Assembly (NCBI RefSeq): GCF_000022565.1
Contig: NC_012483.1
Location: 496,001 to 560,000 of the forward strand
Source of the DNA: Acidobacterium capsulatum ATCC 51196
GTDB taxonomy: Bacteria; Acidobacteriota; Terriglobia; Terriglobales; Acidobacteriaceae
Reading direction: 5' to 3'
DNA length: 64,000 nt
Part shown: positions 8,356 through 16,593 of the stretch, piece by piece
Layout of the letters: each line of letters begins with the position of its first letter
Numbering within the stretch: position 1 is the stretch's first letter
Translations under genes and position numbers: made by a program
The notes under the pieces: model-generated
What the model was told of the DNA's origin: nothing
The model's input: the letters and a program-made list of their open reading frames with translations, nothing else
Database searches by the model: none

Positions 8356-9963
8356 ATGACGGAGATGCAAACCTCCGCCCGGTTCGCGATGAAGAGAGAG
8401 CTAAGGCCATGGGCCGCAGCAGGACTCTTACTATTACTGCACGCGGTTCTTCTCCAGTGGCGTGATTCACGGGTCGCAGCCTCCGACCTGGTCCTGTTGG
8501 CATGCGCCATTCTGGCCTGTGCAGGCTGCATATGGCGTGCCTCGCGCATGCGCTGGAATGCAGTGGCATTGCAGTGGTGGCTGGCCGGCGGAGGCATTGC
8601 TCTCTGGGCTGTCGGACAGGCGGTTTATACCTACTTTGACGTTCGGCATTTCCCCGAAACAACCGCGCTGAGCTCTGACCTTTATTTCTTCCTGTTCGGC
8701 GTTCCTTTCCTGCTGGCTATCTGTTCGGTTGAGGGGCAGCAGCATACCAAGGCTCTGCTGTTGATTGATTCCTTGCAGGCAATCATTGTCTGCTGGCTGG
8801 TACAGGCGGAACTGTTCCCCGCCAATGAGGCCATGCGGGCCATTTCAGTGGCTCACGTCAGCACAGCCTACAATCTTGAAAACCTGGTGTTGACAGGGGC
8901 TGTGGGTCTTCGCCTGCTAGCGGGCGCCAAGGGGGAACAGCGGCATTTCTATCGCCTCGTCTTCGTCTTCCTGGCTTTGTACACCACAGTTGCGTTTCCA
9001 TTGAACTATCTCAATTTTGAAAAGGGACTCCCCACAGGCACTTATTTTGATCTGCTCTGGGACCTCCCGTTTCTGCTCTTTGCAACGTTGAGTCTGGCGA
9101 GCAATGTGCGAAAAGACTCATCTTCTTCGGTGGTCATATCCCGGTTCCAGCAGGTTCTCGTCCATTCCATGCCCGTGCTGATCACCGCGGTGGTTCTGGT
9201 GATGGGAACGATATTGGTCCGCAATTATTTTGAGGCCGGACTGATCTCGGTTCTCATCGGCCTGGCTGGATACTCGATCCGAAATACTCTGCTTGAAATG
9301 CGCTATGTAGACACTCAAACCCGTCTAAGCCAGAGTGAGACCGCATTGCAGCAGGCCATGCAGCGATTTCAGGAGCTCTCCTACATTGATCCGCTCACCA
9401 AGGTGGCAAACCGGCGGCAATTTGAAGAGACCATGACGACGGAATGGTATCGCGCCATGCGCCGCACCGCACCACTGTCTCTGCTCATGCTAGATCTCGA
9501 TCACTTCAAGCTGCTCAATGACACCTACGGACATTTGCGAGGAGACGATTGCCTGATGATCTCCGCGCAGACCTTGAGCAGCCGCCTCAAACGGGCTGGC
9601 GAACTCCTGGCCCGCTATGGCGGAGAAGAGTTCGCTGCGGTGCTGCCAGACGTGAAACTGGAAGATGCTATGCAGGTCGCCGAAACCCTGCGCAGCGCCA
9701 TTGAATCGATGGACATTGCCAACAGCCAATCACCCAACGGAGGACGGCTGACGATCAGCGTGGGCGTGGCAGTCTGCTACCCCACCGCCAATCTCTCCAT
9801 CGAGCAGCTTGTCGATACCGCCGATCAGGCACTCTATGCAGCCAAACAGGCCGGGCGCAACCGGGTGCATTCTGCCAGCCTGGTTGATCCTCGAGTGCAA
9901 AGCATTGTGCAGCAGATCAATGAGGCGGCCATCGAGATCGAGCAGGATCCGCAGAATGATTAA
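8356..9963 (+). CDS. Membrane-bound diguanylate cyclase (GGDEF)
   Basis: A 535-residue protein. The first ~310 residues hold about eight to nine hydrophobic helices, a short coiled coil follows, and the GGDEF domain occupies about residues 350-515. The active site reads RYGGEEF near residue 420; with LDLDHFKLLND and the DPLTKVANRR start motif this indicates an active cyclase making c-di-GMP from two GTP. The inhibitory I-site, normally RxxD five residues before the active site, reads RAGE here, so feedback inhibition may be weak. The start at 8356 has GAAGGA very close; 8365 or 8389 are alternatives. The amino-terminal membrane sensor is not a named family I can identify. It is convergent with the oxidase subunit gene, with only four bases between. 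Confidence 0.88.
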   Translation: MTEMQTSARFAMKRELRPWAAAGLLLLLHAVLLQWRDSRVAASDLVLLACAILACAGCIWRASRMRWNAVALQWWLAGGGIALWAVGQAVYTYFDVRHFPETTALSSDLYFFLFGVPFLLAICSVEGQQHTKALLLIDSLQAIIVCWLVQAELFPANEAMRAISVAHVSTAYNLENLVLTGAVGLRLLAGAKGEQRHFYRLVFVFLALYTTVAFPLNYLNFEKGLPTGTYFDLLWDLPFLLFATLSLASNVRKDSSSSVVISRFQQVLVHSMPVLITAVVLVMGTILVRNYFEAGLISVLIGLAGYSIRNTLLEMRYVDTQTRLSQSETALQQAMQRFQELSYIDPLTKVANRRQFEETMTTEWYRAMRRTAPLSLLMLDLDHFKLLNDTYGHLRGDDCLMISAQTLSSRLKRAGELLARYGGEEFAAVLPDVKLEDAMQVAETLRSAIESMDIANSQSPNGGRLTISVGVAVCYPTANLSIEQLVDTADQALYAAKQAGRNRVHSASLVDPRVQSIVQQINEAAIEIEQDPQND

Positions 9964-9967
9964 GACG

Positions 9968-10723
9968 TTATAGTCCGAAGACCAGGAAAGCAAAGAGCCC
10001 CAGCCAGAGCACGCCCATGGCTTGCCAATACCAGGCCGTGCAATCAATCAGAATCTGCCGCCACAGCACTTTGCGCAGCAAAAAGAGTCCTGCCACAGAG
10101 CACGCTAGTGCCGTAATACCGAGGCCAATATGCAGAGATTCGGTCTCGGTGAGCAGAAAGAAGAAATGGCTATTGATGCTGGTGGCATACCGCACGCCCT
10201 CCGCCTTGAGCTGTGTCCATGCCATCCACTGGCCTGCAAGAAACAACAGACCGAGCATGCAAGTGAGCGTGAGCCATGGTAGCGACCGGCGCGCGGCTGG
10301 CCGCCCCATGCCGAGCCATTCTTCCATCACTTCAATTTCTGAGAAAAGTGGCTGCCGTGCCTTCTCCATTGTGATGATCGAAAGCAAAAGCAGGGCAGTG
10401 TTGATCCAGAGAATGGGCGGCAACGCGAATGCTTTATCGGGAAGCAGTGTGTGCCCAGGGTATGCCTGCTGAATGCCGCGTCCCGCCATGAAAGTGCCAA
10501 CCATCACCAGGAAGAACATCAGGTCCACGCTCAGCGCAAAAAGCAGAGTAAGCCGGTAGCTGCTGATCAAGTAACGGGGGCCGCGCCGCCTTGAGGAGTG
10601 CCCATCCCAGTCATCTCCTCCACCGCCGCCGCCAGTTGGTCGCTGGTCCAGAGGCGGTTTCCCGCCCATCCCGGTATCTTTCCGTTCTACGTCGACGGAG
10701 CTTCGGGTGAAAGTGGCAGGCAT
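9968..10723 (-). CDS. Heme-copper oxidase subunit III family protein (orphan)
   Basis: 251 residues with a Gly-rich hydrophilic amino end (GGGGGGDDWDG) and five membrane helices. The carboxyl helix WYWQAMGVLWLGLFAFLVF and the FFLLTETESLHIGLG helix match cytochrome c oxidase subunit III. In most subunit III proteins the latter reads close to FxLTGxHGLHV, so this copy is diverged (TETES). The ATG at 10723 has AGGGAG eight bases upstream. No subunit I or II gene is nearby, so it is either an accessory subunit for an oxidase encoded elsewhere or a NorE-like protein of nitric oxide reduction; I cannot decide between these. Confidence 0.75.
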   Translation of the reverse strand: MPATFTRSSVDVERKDTGMGGKPPLDQRPTGGGGGGDDWDGHSSRRRGPRYLISSYRLTLLFALSVDLMFFLVMVGTFMAGRGIQQAYPGHTLLPDKAFALPPILWINTALLLLSIITMEKARQPLFSEIEVMEEWLGMGRPAARRSLPWLTLTCMLGLLFLAGQWMAWTQLKAEGVRYATSINSHFFFLLTETESLHIGLGITALACSVAGLFLLRKVLWRQILIDCTAWYWQAMGVLWLGLFAFLVFGL

Positions 10724-11059
10724 GGCCAACACTCCCTGAGTGACAGCTTACTCCCGTTTAGTCGTGCTCTTCTATCCCCGGAATCCGCCTCCGGGAGCTT
10801 CCACCGTCCGGCGCTCACAAGGTGAAGACTTCAGGCACATTTCTGAGCGTAGCGGCTTGCCCAGGAGCATTTCCACCGGCTGCTTGCGGTGGAAATCGGC
10901 CCCATCACGGCAAAGATATCGAGCGCTGGCTAAAAGTGAGCGCAATCTATTGGATGCAGTGATTGGTCGGAAGGGTCACAGGAGAAAGTCCGATCTCAGG
11001 TTATGGAATTACTGCAGGGTAATAGAGGCCAGCCTGAGATTCGGAGCGGGCGCAATCCT
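10724..11059. other. Intergenic region with one perfect hairpin
   Basis: About 336 bases without a credible gene. A perfect 10-bp stem lies at 10869-10896 (ATTTCCACCG, loop GCTGCTTG, CGGTGGAAAT) but has no T-run, so it is not a standard terminator. It may end or protect the 3' end of the pdxT message, which runs toward it on the minus strand. The plus-strand frame at 10740-11063 does not look like a protein. Confidence 0.45.
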
Positions 11060-11674
11060 TTAGCGGGATGCGCTGCGAAACGACCGCACCTTCTCGACGA
11101 AATAGCGATGCACGCGCCGGTCGGCTGATAGCTCTGGATGAAAGGTAGCCGCGAGCAAATGGTTTTGCTCCACGAGCACCGGAGAACCGCCTCGGTCGGC
11201 AAGGGCGGTCACGCCCTCGCCAATGCTCGCAATGCGAGGGGCGCGGATGTAGACCATCTCGAGCGGCCCGCCGGGCAGGGAAGTCTCTGCCGTCACGATG
11301 CTGCTGTCGATCTGCCGTCCGTAAGCATTTCTTTCCACCGCTACATTCAGCACGCCAAGGCTCTCCTGTGACGGACGCAGCACTTCGCGTGCCAGCAGGA
11401 TGCATCCGGCGCAGGTGCCAAAAGTCGGCTTGCTGGCAACGAAGGCGCGCAAGCTCTCCAGAAAGCCATCACGCTCAAGAAATTTGAGAAATGTCGTGGA
11501 CTCGCCACCCGGCAGAATCAATCCATCCAGCCCCGCAAGTTGCTCCGGCTTGCGCACTAACACCGGCTCCGCGCCGGCCTCGCGCAAAGCAACTGCATGC
11601 GCATCATAGTCGCCCTGTATGGCAAGGACTCCAATACGAGGAGAAACTGCGGAAGTCTGCGCGCTTTCAGTCAT
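11060..11674 (-). CDS. pdxT: Pyridoxal 5'-phosphate synthase glutaminase subunit PdxT
   Basis: A class I glutamine amidotransferase of 204 residues, the usual PdxT length. It releases ammonia from glutamine for PdxS in the DXP-independent vitamin B6 route. Visible are IGVLAIQGDYDAH at the start, the oxyanion strand LPGGESTT, the nucleophile Cys in GTCAGCILLA, the arginine motif YIRAP, and the catalytic His-Glu in HPELSAD. It lies 131 bases downstream of pdxS in the same direction, separated by a strong hairpin. The standard order pdxS-pdxT is kept. Confidence 0.97.
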   Translation of the reverse strand: MTESAQTSAVSPRIGVLAIQGDYDAHAVALREAGAEPVLVRKPEQLAGLDGLILPGGESTTFLKFLERDGFLESLRAFVASKPTFGTCAGCILLAREVLRPSQESLGVLNVAVERNAYGRQIDSSIVTAETSLPGGPLEMVYIRAPRIASIGEGVTALADRGGSPVLVEQNHLLAATFHPELSADRRVHRYFVEKVRSFRSASR

Positions 11675-11730
11675 GACAAATCCTATCCGTTTGTGAGGTC
11701 AAACGATGCCCTTGCGCTGTCCTCTAAGCA

Positions 11731-11769
11731 AAGAGGTGCTTTTGCATGCAGCACACAAAAGCACCTCTT
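11731..11769. other. Perfect 14-bp hairpin between pdxS and pdxT
   Basis: AAGAGGTGCTTTTG pairs fully with CAAAAGCACCTCTT across an 11-base loop. No T-run follows on the minus strand, so full termination is unlikely. It may stabilise the pdxS 3' end or attenuate read-through, giving more PdxS than PdxT mRNA. Confidence 0.6.
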
Positions 11770-11805
11770 GACTACTGATGATTCCGATAGCAGGGAAGAG
11801 CCGGG

Positions 11806-12762
11806 CTACCAGCCTCTTGTTTGCAGCATTTGCGCCTGATCCATGGTGGCTACTGCAAGCCCCTTCATGGCGCCGGTGCATTCTTCGCTGCATTCCGCCA
11901 AAATCTTGGCGTCGTCAAAGTGCGTGGTGGCGCGAACAATCGCACGCGCACGGATGGTGGCTTCTTCCGGTTCAGCAAAGGTGAAGCTGTCTTTCATGAA
12001 GATGCCCGAACCCACAAACACTGCTTCCGCGCCAAGCTGGCGCACCAGGGCCGCGTCAGCGGGGGTCGCAATGCCGCCGGCGGAGAAGTTCGGCACGGGC
12101 AGCTTGCCGCTCTTGGCCACCATGCGAATCAGTTCGTAAGGTGCGCGAAATTCTTTCGCCGCAGCGTAGAGCTCTTCTTCGCCGAGCACGGTCAGCGAAC
12201 GGATGTCCTTCACAATCTGCCGCATGTGCTTTACAGCGTGTACCACGTCGCCGGTGCCGGCCTCGCCTTTGGTACGAATCATTGCCGCGCCTTCCGCGAT
12301 GCGCCGCAGGGCCTCGCCCAGATCGCGCGCGCCGCACACGAAGGGAGTTGTGAAGGCGTGCTTGTCGATGTGGTGGACTTCGTCGGCCGGAGTCAGTACC
12401 TCTGATTCGTCAATGAAGTCGACACCCAGCTCCTGCAGCACCTGAGCTTCCGTAAAGTGGCCGATTCGCGCCTTGGCCATCACGGGAATGGAGGTGGAGG
12501 CCATGATTTCCTTGATCTTTTTAGGGGAGGCCATGCGAGCAACTCCGCCCTCGGCGCGAATCTGCGCGGGTACGCGCTCCAGCGCCATCACCGCGACGGC
12601 ACCGGCCTTTTCTGCAATCTCAGCCTGCTGCGCATCGGTGACGTCCATGATGACGCCGCCTTTCAGCATTTCAGCGAGTCCGGTTTTCAAGCGCAGTCCG
12701 GTGGAAGCATTGGAAGTAAAGCCGTTGGAAGTGTGGTTGCCGTTCGAAGTATGGTCTGCCAT
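11806..12762 (-). CDS. pdxS: Pyridoxal 5'-phosphate synthase lyase subunit PdxS
   Basis: The synthase subunit makes pyridoxal phosphate from ribose 5-phosphate, glyceraldehyde 3-phosphate and ammonia supplied by PdxT. It is a TIM barrel with highly conserved motifs: [40 protein letters not shown], the active-site Lys regions in [10 protein letters not shown] and [10 protein letters not shown], and GSGIFMKDS near the end. ATG 12762 gives 318 residues. The first ~20 residues are an unusual Asn/Ser/His-rich extension with repeated HTSNG that most PdxS proteins lack. An upstream start at 12798 would add an Arg-rich stretch and is less likely. It is divergent from the ClC gene. Confidence 0.97.
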   Translation of the reverse strand: MADHTSNGNHTSNGFTSNASTGLRLKTGLAEMLKGGVIMDVTDAQQAEIAEKAGAVAVMALERVPAQIRAEGGVARMASPKKIKEIMASTSIPVMAKARIGHFTEAQVLQELGVDFIDESEVLTPADEVHHIDKHAFTTPFVCGARDLGEALRRIAEGAAMIRTKGEAGTGDVVHAVKHMRQIVKDIRSLTVLGEEELYAAAKEFRAPYELIRMVAKSGKLPVPNFSAGGIATPADAALVRQLGAEAVFVGSGIFMKDSFTFAEPEEATIRARAIVRATTHFDDAKILAECSEECTGAMKGLAVATMDQAQMLQTRGW

Positions 12763-12897
12763 GGGAGTTCTCCGTGTTCGCAAGCGATGGGAGGGCAACA
12801 GTGCCTCGGCCGCTTTGCGGAAATTGCCTCAACGTCTTAGTTTAGCAGTGGATAAGCTAAGGCATGCATCTTAGCCCTGAAGCAGCCTTCAGTCAGC

Positions 12898-14745
12898 ATG
12901 TGGAGATCGAAAAACAGCCCGCAGCCTGTCACTGAGACCACAATCACCCGCGGGAAAGGACTCGGCAAAGTGGACGCAGCGCCAGATCAAGCAACACATT
13001 TTGTCCCTCATAGCGGTTTGCGTCGCATGGCAGCCTGGATCGAACGGGTAGAACTGCGCCGCGTGGTGGATGCCGTCGTCCTTGGCATCGTCGGTGCCGC
13101 CGCTGCCCTTGCATTCCATTGGATGCTGCAGTTCTGCTCCTGGCTTTTCCTGCGGCACATTGCAGGCTATCTGCCGCCAGACATTGCAGGCTCCATAGCG
13201 CCGCACTCCGTTGCCGTACCTCACTGGAACTGGTGGATTCCGGTAGCGACCACGGTAGGCGGCCTCATCTCTGGTGCGCTTGTTTTCACCTTTGCGCCGG
13301 AAGCGGAAGGTCACGGCACTGACACGGTAGTCAATGCCTTCCATCGCAAAGCGGGCGTCATTCGTGCTCGTGTGGCTCCGCTGAAGATGGTTGCCTCTGC
13401 CATCACGATCGGCTCAGGTGGCTCCGCCGGCCGCGAGGGGCCCACGGCGCTGATCGCCGCAGGCTTCGGCACGCTCTATGCAAAGCTTTTCAAACGCTCC
13501 GATCAGGAGCGCCGCTTTCTCATATTGGTTGGTATGGCAGCGGGTTTGTCCGCCGTCTTTCGCTCTCCCATAGGCACGGCTATTTTTGCCGTTGAGGTGC
13601 TGTACAGCGCCATGGAATTCGAGAGCCACATCCTCATCTACACACTGCTCGCATCGGTCGTGGCTTATGCCGTCAACGGCATCTTCTTCGGCCTGCAGCC
13701 CCTGTTTCACGTGCCGGCCCACCTACTGCAGCCGGACTACCGCGCATATCCCTGGTATGTATTCCTGGGGCTGGCCAGCGGCATCGTGGCGGCCATTCTT
13801 CCCATGGTCTTTTACGGCATGCGCGATCTCTTCCATGCAATTCCATGTCCCCGCATCTTCAAACCGGCCATCGGTGGCCTCTGCGTGGGGCTGATCGCGC
13901 TTTATTGGCCACAGGTGCTCGGCGGTGGCTATGGCTGGATGCAAATGAGCATCGGCGGCTTTCTGCCGCTCGACATTCTGATTGCGCTGCTTTTCCTGAA
14001 GATGCTGAGCCTGTCATTTACGGTTTCGTCCGGCGGCTCGGGCGGCGTCTTTGCTCCCAGTCTGTTCATCGGCGCGATGCTGGGCGGAATCCTGGCGGCC
14101 GCTTTTCATGAGCCTGCGGCAGGCTTTGCCATCGTCGGCATGGCCGCGGTCTTTGGAGCCGCCGCGCGCGTACCCATGGCGACCATCCTGATGGTCTGTG
14201 AGATGACCGGCGGCTATCAATTGCTGGTTCCCGCGGGGCTCGCGGTGATTCTTGCATTCCTGCTGCAAAGCTGGCTCACACGCCATCTGCGCTACCACAG
14301 CCTCTATGAGGCTCAGGTGCAGAGCTATGCCCAGTCGCCAGCCCACTACGTCGAAGAAATGAACTATGCCATCGACCTGATTCGATCGCATCGTATTTCC
14401 AGCGCCAAGTCATTGCGTGAAATGGACATCATCTCCCTCATGCAATCGGGCATTCCCGTCACCCTGCACTCGGGCGAGCGCATGCTGCTGGGCGAGGTTC
14501 AAAAGAACAGCCCGGTGGCGAACCAGCCGCTATCCTCCATTGCGAACTGCATTCCCGACAAGTGCCTCAAGGTTCTGGCCATCTTCCGCGAAAACGAAGT
14601 CCTGCTTCCTCACAACGATTCCATCCTCAAGGAAGGGGATAGGCTTCTGCTGATCTGTGAGCCTGAGACAGAGGCCCTGTTGAAAGAAAAACTGCTGCTG
14701 CCTCGGGGTGTTCCGGGACCGAGCCCTGCTGCCGTCCCCATCTAG
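12898..14745 (+). CDS. ClC-family chloride channel/transporter with RCK_C (TrkA-C) tail
   Basis: A 615-residue membrane protein of the ClC fold. The gating-glutamate motif GSGGSAGREGP is near residue 178 and the second selectivity motif GSGGVFAPSL near 381. The position equal to the internal proton glutamate of the E. coli antiporter (second E of IEEM) is Val in FAVEVLY near 229, as in eukaryotic ClC channels; this suggests uncoupled chloride flow rather than H+/Cl- exchange. The first selectivity loop reads GHGTDT rather than GSGIPE. After the membrane part, residues ~510-600 form a TrkA-C/RCK_C domain that probably binds a nucleotide or ion. The start is ATG 12898; conserved sequence begins about 40 residues in. 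In a likely acidophile it may aid pH or osmotic balance. Confidence 0.9.
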   Translation: MWRSKNSPQPVTETTITRGKGLGKVDAAPDQATHFVPHSGLRRMAAWIERVELRRVVDAVVLGIVGAAAALAFHWMLQFCSWLFLRHIAGYLPPDIAGSIAPHSVAVPHWNWWIPVATTVGGLISGALVFTFAPEAEGHGTDTVVNAFHRKAGVIRARVAPLKMVASAITIGSGGSAGREGPTALIAAGFGTLYAKLFKRSDQERRFLILVGMAAGLSAVFRSPIGTAIFAVEVLYSAMEFESHILIYTLLASVVAYAVNGIFFGLQPLFHVPAHLLQPDYRAYPWYVFLGLASGIVAAILPMVFYGMRDLFHAIPCPRIFKPAIGGLCVGLIALYWPQVLGGGYGWMQMSIGGFLPLDILIALLFLKMLSLSFTVSSGGSGGVFAPSLFIGAMLGGILAAAFHEPAAGFAIVGMAAVFGAAARVPMATILMVCEMTGGYQLLVPAGLAVILAFLLQSWLTRHLRYHSLYEAQVQSYAQSPAHYVEEMNYAIDLIRSHRISSAKSLREMDIISLMQSGIPVTLHSGERMLLGEVQKNSPVANQPLSSIANCIPDKCLKVLAIFRENEVLLPHNDSILKEGDRLLLICEPETEALLKEKLLLPRGVPGPSPAAVPI

Positions 14746-14748
14746 ACT

Positions 14749-15324
14749 TCAGGATTTCATGGCCCGCATCGACGGCTTTGACGCCTGAAAGCGTGCCGGG
14801 TCAATCGCAATGAAAAGAGCTTTGCCCGTCGCCAGCAGCTCACCGGCGGCATTGCGCAGCTCAGCGGCACAATGGTGCTTGCGCCCTTCCACAGACAAGT
14901 GCCTCGCCGTCAGTTGAAGTGTTGTCCTCAAGGGAACAGGCCGTAGGTAATCCACTTCCATATGCCTTGTCATGGCCACAATGTTCTGGGCGCGATTCGT
15001 CTTGCTCATAGCCTCATCGAGCAGCGTCGCCACAATGCCTCCATGAGCGTGCCCGGGAGGCCCCTCAAATCGCCCCGCCAGCCGGACCGTAGACAAAATT
15101 TGCCCCGTGTCATCGACATAAAAGCGCAGCCGAAGCCCCGTCCGGTTGTGCTGCCCGCAGCCGAAACAGCCGTGTAGCGCGGTATGCGTTAAAGGCTCGC
15201 CTTTATCAAGTTTTGAAGATGGCACGGTCCTTTGCCCTTCTTTTGTCCTGATCAACAAACGTGCAGGAAATCCAAGAGTAACTTTTCCGATCGAAAGGGA
15301 ATTGCGGAGAATGCCTGGCGGCAT
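14749..15324 (-). CDS. PaaI-like hotdog thioesterase
   Basis: The hotdog-fold core reads CFGCGQHNRTGLRLRFYVDD, then GPPGHAHGGIVATLLDEAM, where HGGxxxTLLDEA is the catalytic signature of PaaI/YbgC-related acyl-CoA thioesterases. It should hydrolyse an acyl-CoA; the chain specificity is unknown. The first ~33 residues from the ATG at 15324 look non-coding, and a GTG at 15225 preceded by AGGA is probably the real start, giving about 158 residues, the usual size. It ends three bases from the ClC stop (convergent) and is divergent from the next diguanylate cyclase. Confidence 0.8.
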   Translation of the reverse strand: MPPGILRNSLSIGKVTLGFPARLLIRTKEGQRTVPSSKLDKGEPLTHTALHGCFGCGQHNRTGLRLRFYVDDTGQILSTVRLAGRFEGPPGHAHGGIVATLLDEAMSKTNRAQNIVAMTRHMEVDYLRPVPLRTTLQLTARHLSVEGRKHHCAAELRNAAGELLATGKALFIAIDPARFQASKPSMRAMKS

Positions 15325-15372
15325 GGCATACTACACATAATTTTCATACAGATAAGGGTAACCCACTCGTTC

Positions 15373-16566
15373 ATGTCCATGCGGCAGCTACTCTTCGGGT
15401 ACGCTCTGGCGCTGGCCGTCTTTCTGGCCGGTACCTACGTCGTTGAGCGAGGGGGGTATACCGTGCGCGGTCTGCGCCGGTTGCGCGCTGGACTGGGGTT
15501 GGGAATCTTTGCCCTATGCCTGCTCGGTGCGCGGGACTGGATTCCATTATTCCTTCTCTCGCTGGTGGCTCAACCGGCGCTCGTGCTGGCCTTCTCCTTC
15601 ATGCATAGGGCGCTGGCTGAGGTCATACATCGGCCGCCAAGGCTAAAGTGGTATTTCCTCACCGTTTTCCCGGTTTATCTCGCAGGGCAGTGGTACTTCA
15701 CCTTCGTTCATCCCAGCCTTCAGGGGCGCGATCTGGTGGCAACAAGCGGCGTCGCCCTGGTGTTTGTGGTGACCCTGCTGATTCTGCAAGGCGTGACCTC
15801 ACCAGCCCTGCAAAGCCACAAACGAATCATGGATGGTCTGCTGATCGTCATGATTCTGCTCAGAGTTCTCAGAATCATCCGGGCCGTTTACGCCCCTCCT
15901 GTGAATCGCGCCCAGACCCTGACCCCGGTAGACTCACTGCTCATCTATCTCAGCCTGATCACGGGACTTGCCTTCATTGCCGCCATCATGTGGCTCAGCC
16001 TTTCTGCTCAGCGCGACGAGTTGCGGCTCATGGCCGAGACGGACGGATTGACCGGGCTGCTCAACCGCCGTGCCTTCGAAGAAATACTGCGGCACGAGCT
16101 ACGTTCCCTTGACGGTAGTAAAGCCGACACCGCGCTCTTGCTGCTCGATATCGATCAGTTCAAGACGATTAATGACGATCTCGGGCATCTTGCCGGCGAC
16201 GAGGTGATTCGCCGCGTCAGTACAGCTATAAAGACGGCGGCTCGGCCATCCGACGTTCTTGCGCGCTTCGGCGGAGACGAATTTGTCGTGCTCTTGCGGC
16301 ACCTCAATGGTTTGCAGGCCATGGCTGTGGCCGAACGCTTTCGCTTTGAGATAGCTGCCTTGCAGGGACTTCCCAACCATCTCACCATTACCGCCAGCGT
16401 TGGCCTTGCATTTCTACACGGAATGGATTCGCCTTATTCTCTGATTGGACGGGCGGATGAGGCCTTGTATCGCTCCAAGTCGAATGGCCGCAACAGAGTG
16501 TCTGTGGGAGACGATTTTGAACCAGGGGAAGCAGGCAGTTCCGCCACGACACTGGTATCCCTTTAG
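15373..16566 (+). CDS. Membrane-bound diguanylate cyclase with intact I-site
   Basis: 397 residues: about seven amino-terminal helices, then a GGDEF domain (residues ~225-385). The domain starts with DGLTGLLNRRAF, contains LLDIDQFKTINDDLGH, and has the active site RFGGDEF near 299. RPSD stands five residues before it, a canonical I-site for product inhibition by c-di-GMP. It is therefore a feedback-limited cyclase, unlike the copy at 8356-9963. ATG 15373 or 15379 begins just before the first hydrophobic helix; the longer frame from 15232 overlaps the divergent thioesterase and is unlikely. The membrane part shows no domain that I can name. Confidence 0.88.
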   Translation: MSMRQLLFGYALALAVFLAGTYVVERGGYTVRGLRRLRAGLGLGIFALCLLGARDWIPLFLLSLVAQPALVLAFSFMHRALAEVIHRPPRLKWYFLTVFPVYLAGQWYFTFVHPSLQGRDLVATSGVALVFVVTLLILQGVTSPALQSHKRIMDGLLIVMILLRVLRIIRAVYAPPVNRAQTLTPVDSLLIYLSLITGLAFIAAIMWLSLSAQRDELRLMAETDGLTGLLNRRAFEEILRHELRSLDGSKADTALLLLDIDQFKTINDDLGHLAGDEVIRRVSTAIKTAARPSDVLARFGGDEFVVLLRHLNGLQAMAVAERFRFEIAALQGLPNHLTITASVGLAFLHGMDSPYSLIGRADEALYRSKSNGRNRVSVGDDFEPGEAGSSATTLVSL

Positions 16567-16593
16567 CGCGTCTGCTCTATACTCTTAGCAGCG

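Noticed and set aside
10740-11063. 107-residue plus-strand frame in the gap between oxidase subunit and pdxT
   Set aside because: Composition is unlike the neighbours' proteins, it has no ribosome-binding site, and it runs into the end of pdxT.
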